A stretch of 64,000 bases of DNA from an uncultured Clostridia bacterium (GCA_947254025.1 CAMYBS010000006.1:6115-70114); one strand, 5' to 3'. Numbered from the stretch's first letter, positions 33,950 through 43,691 are shown. The notes: generated by a model from the letters alone, not told the origin. Made by a program: numbers and translations.

Positions 33950-34675
33950 ATGCAAGAAATTATCGAACTGAAAAATTTAAAGAAAGCATTTAAGATCGGT
34001 AAAGAAAGTCTTCTTGTACTTAAAGGCATAGACTTGACTCTCTATAAGGATCAAGCGATATGTATTGTTGGACCATCTGGTTCAGGTAAATCTACTCTAT
34101 TGAATATGATGGCTGGGCTCGAAAAGCCATCGTCGGGTGAAATAATTGTCGGCGGCATACACATTGAGAATCTTAATGAAGATGACCTAACAAAGTTTAG
34201 ACAGCTAAACATTGGTTTTGTGTTTCAGTCGTATAACCTCATCCCTACCCTAACCGCACTTGAAAATGTAGGTTTAGGTTTAATATTTAAAGGCATATCT
34301 AAGAAAGAAAGAGATGAGCGTAGTGCTTATCTACTTGAAAAGGTAGGCCTAAAGGATAGAATGAAGCACAAACCAAGCGAGATGAGTGGTGGTCAGCAGC
34401 AAAGAGTAAGTATAGCTAGAGCTTTTGTAAACAAACCGAAGATAGTCTTTGCAGACGAACCGACAGGTAACCTTGATACTAAGACTAGTGTCGAGATTAT
34501 GGAACTAATGACTACTATGACAAAGAAAGACAAGCAAACGCTTATCATAGTAACTCACGATTTAGAAACAGCAGTCTACTCTGACAGAATCGTTCACGTG
34601 CGTGACGGTCTGATTGAGAAGGACGAAATGAACACAGATAAAAAGGAGGCACAATTAAGTGAAGAAGATATTTAG
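33950..34675 (+). CDS. ABC transporter ATP-binding protein, MacB/LolD type
   Basis: A 241-aa ATPase: Walker A GPSGSGKSTLLNMM near residue 37, Q-loop FVFQSYNLIPTLTALENV, signature MSGGQQQRVSIARAFV, Walker B IVFADEPTGNLD, and the switch His in IIVTHD. The LolD/MacB subgroup is indicated by the GNLDTKTS segment and the partner permease at 37045. It overlaps the following GTG start by 17 bp, so the three genes form one unit. It energises an FtsX-like permease for peptide, lipoprotein or antibiotic traffic, or mechanotransmission. Confidence 0.95.
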   Translation: MQEIIELKNLKKAFKIGKESLLVLKGIDLTLYKDQAICIVGPSGSGKSTLLNMMAGLEKPSSGEIIVGGIHIENLNEDDLTKFRQLNIGFVFQSYNLIPTLTALENVGLGLIFKGISKKERDERSAYLLEKVGLKDRMKHKPSEMSGGQQQRVSIARAFVNKPKIVFADEPTGNLDTKTSVEIMELMTTMTKKDKQTLIIVTHDLETAVYSDRIVHVRDGLIEKDEMNTDKKEAQLSEEDI

Positions 34676-37055
34676 CATTTTATTAATTGCTATAATGATG
34701 ATAAGCAGCATGGGTTTGAATATCTATGCTGGCACAACAGGTACAGCTCAAACTAGTGAAGAGGTGGTATTACAATCGTCTAATCAAAGTTTAAAAATAG
34801 GACGTGGTAATACAAGCTCAATTAAATTTACTCTAAGCGGTTCAAGAGATCCTTTAACTAATGTAATCGCTGATACAAGCAGTCTTAACAATTGCTACGT
34901 TACAGATACAAGTGTAATTGGTAACACTATAACAGTTACTGTCATGGCTACTTCAAGTGCTGAGCAAGGCACTTATAAACTTACAGTTAAAGGTAAAAGC
35001 GGTAACAAGAATGTTTATGGTGAAGCTAATATAAGAATTGATGGCGAGTATAGAAAGCCACAAGAAAGACCAGAAGAAAAGATTGATGAGATTACTTTAA
35101 CAAGCAGATCGACTGTTGAAGCAAAACCAGGTGACCATGCATCAATCTTATTCGAAGCAGAAAGAGGCTTTTTTGGTATGAACTTCTACGGTTTAAGAGC
35201 TACAAGTGATAGCCCTAACAACTGCTACATCACAAACACTTTCGGTGGACGTGATGTTGAAGTTAGCATAAAAATTCCTGAAAATGCTGAAGCTGGCACA
35301 TATAAAGTTTCTGTCACAGGTAAAACAAGAATTGCTGGCGAATCAGTTAAGGTATATGGTGAAGCTTATGTAAGGGTTAATGGTGGCAGCCAAAGAAAGG
35401 CACAACTAAAAATTAACAGGGTCGATATCTTGCCAGATAATAACGTTGCCCCTGGTGGATCTTTAGCAGTTGGCTTTGAAATTGAAAATATTTCTGATGT
35501 CTTAGCAAGAAACGTTGAACTAAATATCTCAGGTCTTGCAGAAGCAGGCCTTGCATTAAGAAACGGAACTACTACTCAAAAAGTTAGAAGCATTGAAGCA
35601 GGTAAGAAGACATATCTTTATTATGAAATGAACGTCTCTAACACAGCAAAGTTTGGTTCATACGAACTAAAAACTGCTCTTAGCTATGAGAGTGAATTTA
35701 ATAAAGAAACTATAAAAGAAGATACTTCCGTCTTTGTTAATATTGGTGGCGACGCTTCACAAAGCTCACAGCTAATCATACAAGACTTAAAGTTCCCTTC
35801 TGCAACTCTTGGAGTTAATAACACATTCGAAGTAAGCTTTAAGCTTAGAAACCAAGGTCAATCCATTGCAAAGAGGATTAGAGCTACTGCTAAGAGCGAA
35901 GACCCAACAGGTGTAGTTTCAAGAACCGTTTCTGAAATACTCGTTAGAGACCTAGCACCTGGCGAGGAAGAAACAGTTAGCTACAAATTCTTTACAACAA
36001 AGGGCGGCGCTACAAAGAACTACCCTATCAATATCAAGATTGAATACTTTGATGACTTCACTGATACAAAAGAGCCAAAGACTGTTGAACAAATTGCTGG
36101 AGTTTTCCTAAATAATCCAGACAATGCTGGCGATGGCAAGGACGCAAAGAAGTCAACACCAAAGTTAATCATAGATAAGTATGAGTTCACTCCAAAGCTT
36201 CCACTTGCTGGAAACGAGTTCGAGATGAATCTTTCATTCTACAACACAAACGCTAAAAAGGCTGTTAAGAATATTAAGATAGACTTAACAAGTCAAGACA
36301 CAAGTAAAAGCGATTCAAACACAGCTGGCTCATCTGTCTTCACACCAGTTGACAGCTCAAATACATTCTATATAGGAAGAATACCTCCAAATGGCAAGGT
36401 TGAAAAGACTATAAAGATGTTTGTTGTTCCAGATGCAACAGCTAAAACTTACAATATAACAGCTAACTTTGAATATGAAGACGACGAAAATAACGAATAT
36501 AAGTCAAGTGAAAATATCGGTGTGCCAGTATATCAAGAGTCAAAGCTTGATATAGACCCAATAAACTATCAAACAAACGCTATGGTAGGCGACAACATCC
36601 CTATCACTTGTAACTTCTACAACACTGGTAAGGTTACTCTATACAACTTCAAGGTAACTTTAACAGCTGACAACGCAACAGTTAATAACGGCACATACTA
36701 CATCGGTAACTTCAACCCAGGCGGACAAGATGTTTATGAAGGCACCATCATGCCAAATGAAGCTGGTGAGTTAAAGGCTAAGGTTAAATTTACTTACGAA
36801 GACTCAACAGGCGAAGTTAAGGAAAAGGAAGAAGAGCTTAACATAACAGTAGAAGAAGCTCCACCAATGGATCCTAACGCTGGACCAGACGGTATGCCAC
36901 TGCCAGATGGAGCTATGGGAGAGACTCCTTGGTTTAAGAAGCCACTATTCATAATACCAATTGTTCTTCTTATCTTAGGAGCTATAGGCTTCATAGTATT
37001 TAAAAAGCTTAAAAACAAAAAGAAAGAAAAGGATTTGAATATAGATGAAAACTAA
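34659..37055 (+). CDS. Membrane-anchored extracellular protein with CARDB-like repeats
   Basis: A 798-aa protein starting at GTG with AAAAGGAGG eight bases upstream. It has a signal peptide (KKIFSILLIAIMMISSMGLN) and a long ectodomain of beta-sandwich repeats of the CARDB/COG1361 kind, with recurring LKITNVDILP-like starts and NxGxxxAKxI patterns at roughly 250-365, 370-490, 500-625 and 630-745. A Pro/Asp/Gly spacer follows, then one C-terminal transmembrane segment (FIIPIVLLILGAIGFIVFKK) and a Lys-rich tail. It sits between an ABC ATPase and its permease and overlaps both, so it is probably the extracellular part of that complex. Confidence 0.85.
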   Translation: MKKIFSILLIAIMMISSMGLNIYAGTTGTAQTSEEVVLQSSNQSLKIGRGNTSSIKFTLSGSRDPLTNVIADTSSLNNCYVTDTSVIGNTITVTVMATSSAEQGTYKLTVKGKSGNKNVYGEANIRIDGEYRKPQERPEEKIDEITLTSRSTVEAKPGDHASILFEAERGFFGMNFYGLRATSDSPNNCYITNTFGGRDVEVSIKIPENAEAGTYKVSVTGKTRIAGESVKVYGEAYVRVNGGSQRKAQLKINRVDILPDNNVAPGGSLAVGFEIENISDVLARNVELNISGLAEAGLALRNGTTTQKVRSIEAGKKTYLYYEMNVSNTAKFGSYELKTALSYESEFNKETIKEDTSVFVNIGGDASQSSQLIIQDLKFPSATLGVNNTFEVSFKLRNQGQSIAKRIRATAKSEDPTGVVSRTVSEILVRDLAPGEEETVSYKFFTTKGGATKNYPINIKIEYFDDFTDTKEPKTVEQIAGVFLNNPDNAGDGKDAKKSTPKLIIDKYEFTPKLPLAGNEFEMNLSFYNTNAKKAVKNIKIDLTSQDTSKSDSNTAGSSVFTPVDSSNTFYIGRIPPNGKVEKTIKMFVVPDATAKTYNITANFEYEDDENNEYKSSENIGVPVYQESKLDIDPINYQTNAMVGDNIPITCNFYNTGKVTLYNFKVTLTADNATVNNGTYYIGNFNPGGQDVYEGTIMPNEAGELKAKVKFTYEDSTGEVKEKEEELNITVEEAPPMDPNAGPDGMPLPDGAMGETPWFKKPLFIIPIVLLILGAIGFIVFKKLKNKKKEKDLNIDEN

Positions 37056-38454
37056 AGATCTAATATTGATGAGTTTGAGAAATCTTAATAGACGTAAATT
37101 AAGAACATTCTTAACAGTATTAGGTGTAGTTATAGGCTCAATATCCATCATCATGATGATATCCTTAGGCTTTGGTATGACAGACTCAACTAGAAAGCAA
37201 CTTGCTGCGGCAGGTTCTTTAACTCAAATCGACATCTACCCTGCCAATAGATATGGTGGCGATATGGATGAAGATGGCAAAAAGAAGCCAAAGACTGATA
37301 AGGTCGCAAAGCTTGATGATGCTACTGTCGAGATGCTTAAAAAAATTCCTCATGTAGATGCAGTTTTAGCTACTGAGCAGTTTTCAGCACAGATCAATGT
37401 CAAGAACCTACAAGGTTACGCTACTATCTTAGGTGTTGATCCTAGAGAGTATGCAAAGTTCGACATAAAGCTAGATAGCGGTAGACTTCTACAAGAGGGC
37501 GATATGAACCAAGTTGTTATGGGTAGAGACGTTCTTAGATGGCTAAGCAATCCGCAAAGGCCTCGTATGAATGGACCATCAAAAGATGAAGAAAGAGATC
37601 CTCTTACAACTAAGATGTTTCTTACTTTAGACACAGGTGGCAGCTACGACCCAGAAGGTCAAAGTGACGAGCCTAACAAACCTAAGCAAAAATACCCAAT
37701 AGAAGCTGTTGGTGTATTTAGAGATGACGACTATGAAAATAATTATTACATCGTAATGCCGATAGAATACCTTAGAAAAATAAAAAAGGATGCCAAAAAA
37801 TTACAATCTGGTGCCAATCAAAATATGTATGGCGGATATATGATGGGCGGTCGTGATGACAAAGAGAACAAATACAACAACATTAAGGTTAAGGTAGACA
37901 ATTTTGACAATGTTCAAAAAGTTCAAGAGCAAATCGAAGCGATGGGACTTAAGCCTCACTCGCTTAACGATATCTTAGTCGAAATCAATAACTCATCTAA
38001 AACACAAAGACTAATACTTGGCGGCATCGGTGCCGTATCATTACTAGTCGCAGCCATAGGTATCTCGAACACCATGGTTATGAGTATATATGAAAGAACA
38101 AAAGAGATTGGTGTCATGAAGGTTATAGGTGCGAGTGTCTCTGATATAAAGATGATGTTCCTTACTGAATCAGCCTTCATAGGTCTACTTGGTGGCCTCG
38201 CAGGTATAGTCCTCAGCTACTTGATAAGCGCACTAATTAACTACTTGGGCGTAAAGTATGGCTTTGCAGGTAATATGTCAGGAGGAGGCTTCTCACCAGA
38301 CTTTGATCCATCTCAGTTAAAGATGTCAATCATACCTGTATGGCTTGCACTAGCGTCCCTTGTCTTCTCAGCGCTCATAGGTATAGTATCAGGTTACTTC
38401 CCTGCTAAGAAAGCAACTAAGCTAAGTGCACTTGAAGCGATGAGACAAAACTAA
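37045..38454 (+). CDS. ABC transporter permease, MacB/FtsX type
   Basis: A 469-aa permease with TM1 at about 18-40 (RKLRTFLTVLGVVIGSISII). A large extracytoplasmic MacB-PCD-like domain of about 290 residues follows, with Lys/Asp-rich and Gly-rich stretches (YGGYMMGGRDD). Three C-terminal membrane segments begin with LILGGIGAVSLLVAAIGISN. The family motif MSIYERTKEIGVMKVIGAS is clear, and it ends PAKKATKLSALEAMRQN. Its ATG overlaps the preceding gene by 11 bp. A strong terminator follows. Confidence 0.95.
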   Translation: MKTKDLILMSLRNLNRRKLRTFLTVLGVVIGSISIIMMISLGFGMTDSTRKQLAAAGSLTQIDIYPANRYGGDMDEDGKKKPKTDKVAKLDDATVEMLKKIPHVDAVLATEQFSAQINVKNLQGYATILGVDPREYAKFDIKLDSGRLLQEGDMNQVVMGRDVLRWLSNPQRPRMNGPSKDEERDPLTTKMFLTLDTGGSYDPEGQSDEPNKPKQKYPIEAVGVFRDDDYENNYYIVMPIEYLRKIKKDAKKLQSGANQNMYGGYMMGGRDDKENKYNNIKVKVDNFDNVQKVQEQIEAMGLKPHSLNDILVEINNSSKTQRLILGGIGAVSLLVAAIGISNTMVMSIYERTKEIGVMKVIGASVSDIKMMFLTESAFIGLLGGLAGIVLSYLISALINYLGVKYGFAGNMSGGGFSPDFDPSQLKMSIIPVWLALASLVFSALIGIVSGYFPAKKATKLSALEAMRQN

Positions 38455-38464
38455 ATATATATTA

Positions 38465-38500
38465 AGAGTGAGCAAAATATACCTGCTCACTCTTTTTTTG
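38465..38500 (+). terminator. Terminator of ABC trio
   Basis: AGAGTGAGCA (38465-38474) pairs with TGCTCACTCT (38484-38493), followed by seven T. Confidence 0.92.
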
Positions 38501-38529
38501 TGTAGTTCCTATATAAATTTATTGCTACA

Positions 38530-38564
38530 AACAAAATAGCGATGAACTTCTAGATGCCCATCGC
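38530..38564 (-). terminator. Terminator of glycosidase-family gene
   Basis: GCGATG (38539-38544) pairs with CATCGC (38559-38564), followed on the minus strand by TATTTTGTT. Confidence 0.75.
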
Positions 38565-38586
38565 CATATACATTATGCAAATTAAA

Positions 38587-39720
38587 TTATTTAGCTGGCT
38601 TAACTTGGTCTCTAATTACTAAGACTGTGTTAAGTGCTCTACCTGCTTTTCTTATATACTTACCGTTTGCATACATAGCACTTGATGCTCCTCCATCAAG
38701 GTTAAATGCATCAGTACAGCCAAGGTCTTGCATTATACCTGCAACTTGGCCCATAGTACCTGATGTTGTAGCTAAAACCAACTGTCCGTTCTTATTTATA
38801 CCTATAAGGCTTCTTGCGCCTGCTCCCTTTGTCATCTTTGCTTCCATACCAGCTACATGCTTTTCATATACAAGTTTGGAGTTTTCTATAAGCATAGGTG
38901 ATGCTGATATAATTTCGCTAAGTTTAGCAAATGGAACTTTTTCTCCCTTGTAGTCAAATGTCTTGTCTTCAACTGTATTACCATCAACTACGTGACTAAG
39001 AACTAGTTCAAGCTCAACAGTTCTTCCTTCTTTGAATCTATCAGTAACATATGTGTTATTACTAAAGTCACTTCCGTAGTAAATAAGGTAGCCGTCCTTA
39101 GGCACTGTAAGATCGCCATTGGCCTTGTAAACCTTCTTTACTGTGTTATTAACAACTTCTATAGCATAGCCACCTGTAACTGTAGTAGGAGCGTTTCTGA
39201 ACGAATTAAATATATATACACCGCTTGTATCTGTTGGCTTAACATTCACATACCAAACGTCGAATAGATTAAAATCCATGCTTTGTGTTCCGTTGTTCCA
39301 CTCGTTTTTTCTCTTGCCATCCATGTAGCCTTTATACTTGAATGTTCCGTGCACTATCTTCGCCTTGTTCTTATCAAATACAATAAGATTTGCATTAGCG
39401 CCTTCCATGTTAATCATTACTCCTCCAGTCATTTGTGTTCCATATGGGAACTTGCCGCCATTGTATGCTTCAAAGTAATTTGCATTTATGGCTGCCTTCG
39501 GTTTATATGAGTTCACAAAATCAGTAAACGCTGCTGTACCAACTTGCTTTCCATTTGGCTTTGCAACCTTTATTTCAGTTTTTTCATCTAAATCAATAGT
39601 CGTAACATTAACACTTTTGCCTCTAAGGTTAACTGTTTTCACTTCAACCTTTGCAAAGGATGTAACTTGAGATATAAGTAGCATCGCTGCAAAAGCTAGT
39701 GCCATAATTTTTTTCTTCAT
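38587..39720 (-). CDS. Exported phosphodiester glycosidase-family protein
   Basis: A 377-aa secreted protein with a signal peptide (MKKKIMALAFAAMLLISQ). The body matches the NAGPA/DUF2233 phosphodiester glycosidase family: KPKAAINANYFEAYNGGKFP near residue 80, TGGVMINMEG, GAGARSLIGINKNGQLVLAT near 300, and the C-terminal core DAFNLDGGASSAMYANGKYI. Members remove capping sugars from phosphodiesters or act on wall polymers. It is transcribed alone. Substrate unknown. Confidence 0.88.
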   Translation of the reverse strand: MKKKIMALAFAAMLLISQVTSFAKVEVKTVNLRGKSVNVTTIDLDEKTEIKVAKPNGKQVGTAAFTDFVNSYKPKAAINANYFEAYNGGKFPYGTQMTGGVMINMEGANANLIVFDKNKAKIVHGTFKYKGYMDGKRKNEWNNGTQSMDFNLFDVWYVNVKPTDTSGVYIFNSFRNAPTTVTGGYAIEVVNNTVKKVYKANGDLTVPKDGYLIYYGSDFSNNTYVTDRFKEGRTVELELVLSHVVDGNTVEDKTFDYKGEKVPFAKLSEIISASPMLIENSKLVYEKHVAGMEAKMTKGAGARSLIGINKNGQLVLATTSGTMGQVAGIMQDLGCTDAFNLDGGASSAMYANGKYIRKAGRALNTVLVIRDQVKPAK

Positions 39721-39751
39721 AATATCTACCTCACTTTATATTATTTATTAT

Positions 39752-39780
39752 ATTATATAAGAAAGAAAAAATAATTGCAA
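39752..39780 (-). promoter_or_regulatory. Promoter of glycosidase-family gene
   Basis: TTGCAA (complement 39775-39780), 17 bp, TATAAT (complement 39752-39757). Confidence 0.75.
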
Positions 39781-39782
39781 GT

Positions 39783-39807
39783 AAAAAGCCAAGATTCATC
39801 TCTTGGC
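39783..39807 (-). terminator. Terminator of panT-coaX-dusB operon
   Basis: GCCAAGA (39788-39794) pairs with TCTTGGC (39801-39807), followed by five T on the minus strand, 2 bp after the dusB stop. Confidence 0.9.
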
Positions 39808-39808
39808 T

Positions 39809-40792
39809 TTAATTATATTCTTTATTACCTTTTAAATACTCTCTATACTTAAGTAGCACATCATGTATCTCGTCAAAGCTCTTGCTCTCGCAGATGGCGT
39901 TCTTTACCTTCGCCGCATTCCTTAAACCCTTAATGTACTGTAAGAGCTGCTTCTTCATATTGTTTTTTAGTAGCTCCTTTGGATATAGTTCTAGATCAAG
40001 GTCCATGTGCCTTAGTGCGACGTCTATCTTTTGATATTCTTCCGAAGTATACTCTTCGCCCCTTAGGTAGCTTTCAATCTCTTTAAATAAGAATGGATTT
40101 GCGAGCGCGCCTCTGCCTATTGCGACTCCACTTGCACCTGTCACTTCAAGTATCTTCTTGTAATCATCAAGGCTCGTAACATCACCATTAGCAATGACAG
40201 GTATCTTGACTGCGTCCACAACATTTTTGATGTAGTCCCAGTTTGCGCATCCTGTGTAGAAAGCCTCTCTCGTTCTTCCGTGAACCGTGATAGCGTCTGC
40301 TCCTGCTTCTTCTATCGCCTTAGCGTTCTCTATGCCATTTAAGTGCTCATCGTCCCAGCCTATACGTATCTTAACTGTGATGGGCTTAGTCGAGGCGCTC
40401 TTTGCAGCCTTGACCACCTTGTATACTTTCTCTGTATCTTTTAAAAGAGCGCTGCCGTCACCATTCTTGGTAATCTTTGGCATAGGGCAGCCCATGTTAA
40501 TGTCGATGATATCCATGTCCATAGCATTTAAGTAATCTTCTATGGCTCTTTTGTAGTCATCTTCATCGCTTCCAAATATCTGCACCGCGTATATAGCCTC
40601 GTCCTTTATCCTCTTCGTTAAATCTAAGGTCTTCTTGTCATCGTGAATTATGCCCTTGACGTTGACCATCTCAGAGACTGTCATACCTGCTCCAAGCTCA
40701 CAGGCTATGTGTCTAAAGGCGTAGTCTGTAAAGCCTGCCATAGGCGCTAGTACAAGTCCGTTTTTTATCTCATAGTTTGCAATCTTAAGCAT
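39809..40792 (-). CDS. dusB: tRNA-dihydrouridine synthase
   Basis: A 327-aa FMN enzyme that reduces uridines in the tRNA D-loop. It opens with LVLAPMAGFTDYAFR, then YAVQIFGSDE, DINMGCPMPKITKNGDGSAL with the catalytic Cys, ITVKIRIGWDDEH, ITVHGRTREAFYTG, VIANGDVTS and GVAIGRGALANPFLF. A C-terminal helical domain follows. It overlaps the coaX end by 8 bp. Position near coaX and ftsH is common in Firmicutes. Confidence 0.96.
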   Translation of the reverse strand: MLKIANYEIKNGLVLAPMAGFTDYAFRHIACELGAGMTVSEMVNVKGIIHDDKKTLDLTKRIKDEAIYAVQIFGSDEDDYKRAIEDYLNAMDMDIIDINMGCPMPKITKNGDGSALLKDTEKVYKVVKAAKSASTKPITVKIRIGWDDEHLNGIENAKAIEEAGADAITVHGRTREAFYTGCANWDYIKNVVDAVKIPVIANGDVTSLDDYKKILEVTGASGVAIGRGALANPFLFKEIESYLRGEEYTSEEYQKIDVALRHMDLDLELYPKELLKNNMKKQLLQYIKGLRNAAKVKNAICESKSFDEIHDVLLKYREYLKGNKEYN

Positions 40793-41561
40793 GGTTCATC
40801 TTATAAATTTCATATAAACCTAATAATGTTAGGTTTGGCTCGATTAGGTTCACATAATCACTGTACTTGGCAACTTTCTCTGCAAGTCCGCCTGTTGCGA
40901 CTATCAAAACCTCTTCCTTAGTCTTGTTTATCTCTTCCAAAATCTTCTTTATAATGTAGTCCATCTCACCTATCTTTGAGTTCATAATACCGCTTTTGAT
41001 GCTCTCAACAGTGTTCTTACCAAGCACGTGCTCAGGCATTTCAAGTTCAACTCGTGGAAGCTTCGATGTTCTCTCTGATAAAGCGTCCATCGATATCTTA
41101 AAGCCAGGTGTGATAACTCCGCCAAGGTAGTCGCCCTTTTCGTTTAAGTAGTGGTATGTGTTTGCTGTGCCAAGATCTATGACTATGGCTGGCTTACTAG
41201 TGATGGCTCTTACGGCAACAGAGTTTACTATATTGTCAGAGCCAACTTCCTTTGGATTATCCATAACGATGTTGATCTTTGTCTTTAGGTTCTTGCCTAC
41301 AAGCTCTGCGTCTACATCGAAGTACTTTTTGATTGAATCAATAAGCGGCCCTGTTACTGGCGGCACAACCGATGAGATGATGGCTGCATTTACTTCCTTT
41401 GCATCAACTTTGGCGAAGTTCAAAAAGTCGTGAAATATAATGCCATACTCGTCCAAAGTTTTATCTTTATCTGTCGATAGTCTAAAGCTTTCTATCATAT
41501 TGTTATCGTCGAACAAGCCTAAAACTATGTTAGTGTTGCCGACATCCATTGCTAATAGCAT
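40785..41561 (-). CDS. coaX: Type III pantothenate kinase
   Basis: A 258-aa kinase for the first step of coenzyme A synthesis. It opens with LLAMDVGNTNIVLGLFDD (phosphate-1 motif). AAIISSVVPPVTGPL, VGSDNIVNSVA, AIVIDLGTANTYHYL and LGGVITPGFKISMDALSERT are the family core. It lies 2 bp after a panT-like gene, which fits pantothenate uptake and phosphorylation as one unit. Confidence 0.96.
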   Translation of the reverse strand: MLLAMDVGNTNIVLGLFDDNNMIESFRLSTDKDKTLDEYGIIFHDFLNFAKVDAKEVNAAIISSVVPPVTGPLIDSIKKYFDVDAELVGKNLKTKINIVMDNPKEVGSDNIVNSVAVRAITSKPAIVIDLGTANTYHYLNEKGDYLGGVITPGFKISMDALSERTSKLPRVELEMPEHVLGKNTVESIKSGIMNSKIGEMDYIIKKILEEINKTKEEVLIVATGGLAEKVAKYSDYVNLIEPNLTLLGLYEIYKMNHA

Positions 41562-41563
41562 AA

Positions 41564-42316
41564 TTATCTCCTCTCAACTGATAATACTCTTGAAGCTATA
41601 ACCGTAACAGCGACTATGGCTATGATGAGTTCAGGTATTGCGTTTGTAGTTGCAATAGCAAGTATGTAGCCCTTCGCAGCACCTGCCTCAAGTCCAAGCG
41701 CTCCCTCTATAAAGCTTCCATAAATTAAGTACATAAAGGACAAGACTAGTCCTGTGTTTGCTATAGTACCAACGAAGGCTGGAACAACTATGTCAAGTCT
41801 GTACTTCTTAGAGCCCATCATGATAAATGCGATTATCATAAGTGTAATTACTAAAAATCCAAGATTTACTACTTTTACTAGCATTTTAATATCGGGACTT
41901 CCTATATTTAGAAGAAGCCACCTTAAGTAGTAGATGAATATCAGTGCAAATACCCCAAGTGTGATGATCTTGTTTGTCCTTTCTTCTCTTTTGTTCATAA
42001 ACTTAAAGACTAGACCCGACAAAAGACCTATAAGCACTCTTGGCACAACCGCTATCACAGGGTTAAGAAAAACCAAGGATATAGGATTTGGCTTAAGTAC
42101 TGCGTTGATGATGCTTGTTATACCAAAGGCAAAACCGACTATGGCTCCAATAAGCGGACCTTCTAGTATGCCTGCAAGTATAACAGGTATATGTAGTGTT
42201 GTTGCATTCGTAAAGCCGACTGGCACAAAGCCTATGGGCGTAAATGCAAATAGTAGTACTATAGCTATGTAGATAGCTGTGTACGCGATGCGTTTCGAGT
42301 TCTTGCTCGTATTCAT
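41564..42316 (-). CDS. ECF transporter S component, probably for pantothenate
   Basis: A 250-aa membrane protein with about seven hydrophobic segments. I start at ATG 42316, with GGAGGTAATATT upstream; the longer frame to 42397 covers the promoter. It opens RIAYTAIYIAIVLLFAFTPIG and has TLHIPVILAGILEGPLIGAI and a cytoplasmic FKFMNKREERTNK segment, as in ECF substrate-binding (S) subunits. Energising EcfA/EcfT proteins are not in the window. Adjacent coaX suggests pantothenate as substrate (PanT); that is inference from context. Confidence 0.83.
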   Translation of the reverse strand: MNTSKNSKRIAYTAIYIAIVLLFAFTPIGFVPVGFTNATTLHIPVILAGILEGPLIGAIVGFAFGITSIINAVLKPNPISLVFLNPVIAVVPRVLIGLLSGLVFKFMNKREERTNKIITLGVFALIFIYYLRWLLLNIGSPDIKMLVKVVNLGFLVITLMIIAFIMMGSKKYRLDIVVPAFVGTIANTGLVLSFMYLIYGSFIEGALGLEAGAAKGYILAIATTNAIPELIIAIVAVTVIASRVLSVERR

Positions 42317-42367
42317 AATATTACCTCCATTCCGGTTCACTAAGGATACCGTTTGTTTACGATAAAT

Positions 42368-42397
42368 ATTATAGCACAAAAGTCTCTTTGAATACAA
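42368..42397 (-). promoter_or_regulatory. Promoter of panT-coaX-dusB operon
   Basis: TTGTAT (complement 42392-42397), 18 bp, TATAAT (complement 42368-42373). A short CGGT/ACCG hairpin lies in the ~45-nt leader; no known riboswitch is recognised. Confidence 0.7.
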
Positions 42398-42410
42398 TGT
42401 TTATGGATAA

Positions 42411-42438
42411 AAAATAAGCAGCCATACAAGACTGCTTA
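42411..42438 (-). terminator. Terminator of DUF819 gene
   Basis: AAGCAG (42417-42422) pairs with CTGCTT (42433-42438), followed by ATTTTTTAT on the minus strand. Confidence 0.82.
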
Positions 42439-42450
42439 AAGTGAAAATAT

Positions 42451-43659
42451 TTACTTAAGTATAGTGCCCACTATGATGCCGTACCAGTTACCTAGGACAT
42501 AACCTAGTGTGCCTACTAGTAGTGCAGGAGCAATAAGACAATCCCAAGACTTAGATACCGCCATGGCAGCTGCTGTAGTTGGACCACCAACATTGGCGTT
42601 TGACGCGATTATGATCTCTTCTATGGAGAACTTAAATAGCTTTCCAAAGATAAGAGATATGATTAGGTTAACTAGGACTATAATCGCTGCTAATAATAAG
42701 AGCAGTGGCGACTTTTCTATGATTAACTTTAGTGAGGCAGGCGCACCTATCACCGCAAAGAATAAATATATAAGGAAGCTGCCTATCTCTTGACTGCCGC
42801 TCATGCGTTCAAAGTAGGAGCTAAAGACTGATGAAGCTAGCATGGTCATAGTTGTCATGATGAGGTACTTGTTAGAAAGCAAGGCATTTACTAGCTGCAT
42901 AAAGACAGTTGACTTTGGCACAAGGTATGAAAAATATCTTGCTATAGCATCTGAGAGCGTAGCTATGAAGAAGGCTGTCGCTATAACCTTAGCAATGTCA
43001 AGAAGCGAGATCTCCTTTGCCTTCCAAAACTGCGCCGCCTTTGTCTTAGTCTCATCGCTCTTTTGTCTCTCAAGGCCATCGATATATGGATGAGTGAAGC
43101 GCTTATATATAAAATTTATACTTGGCAAGGCTATGAGCACGAAGAAGTACACAGCCATAAGCAAATTGTCTGCAACGAGTGCCGCGCTCGTTATGGACTG
43201 ATCGACTTTATAGTTATCCGCCATCGCAACAAAGTTCACGCTGCCACCTGTGTAAGTGCCTGTAAACATCGGCATAATCTTTGCAAGATCTTTTATTTGG
43301 CCACGCAAGATGTAGAAGGCTATGAAGGATCCTAGTAAGGTGCCGATAGAGCTTATTATATAGATGAAAAATAGTCTACCTGAGTCCTTCGCTATCTTCT
43401 TAATATTTGCTTTGAATAATAGCATAGGTACTGCTAAAGGAACGACATAGTTCCAAACCGAATCATATACAGCTGCCTTTGTAGGTATGATGTTTAAGTT
43501 TGACAGTATAAGTGTTGTAAAGATTGAGATTATGCAAGCTGTTACTTTGTTTGCCCACTTGTACTTTTGCTCTAAATATATAGCTAGGGCCGCAGTACAC
43601 GATAGTACTGTCCACAGAGCCCATGTGTTGTCTTGTGATATTAATGTTGTACTAAACAT
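42451..43659 (-). CDS. DUF819-family membrane protein
   Basis: A 402-aa polytopic protein with about ten to twelve hydrophobic segments. The family core FTGTYTGGSVNFVAMADNYK lies near residue 135, and a second conserved segment near the end is NANVGGPTTAAAMAVSKSW. The two GGs/GGPTTAAA loops resemble the re-entrant loops of carboxylate or glutamate carriers, and the family has been suggested to transport solutes; the substrate is unknown. It is transcribed alone between coaX and ftsH units. Confidence 0.88.
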   Translation of the reverse strand: MFSTTLISQDNTWALWTVLSCTAALAIYLEQKYKWANKVTACIISIFTTLILSNLNIIPTKAAVYDSVWNYVVPLAVPMLLFKANIKKIAKDSGRLFFIYIISSIGTLLGSFIAFYILRGQIKDLAKIMPMFTGTYTGGSVNFVAMADNYKVDQSITSAALVADNLLMAVYFFVLIALPSINFIYKRFTHPYIDGLERQKSDETKTKAAQFWKAKEISLLDIAKVIATAFFIATLSDAIARYFSYLVPKSTVFMQLVNALLSNKYLIMTTMTMLASSVFSSYFERMSGSQEIGSFLIYLFFAVIGAPASLKLIIEKSPLLLLLAAIIVLVNLIISLIFGKLFKFSIEEIIIASNANVGGPTTAAAMAVSKSWDCLIAPALLVGTLGYVLGNWYGIIVGTILK

Positions 43660-43691
43660 ATATTAACTCCTTAAAATAAATTACAAGAGTA

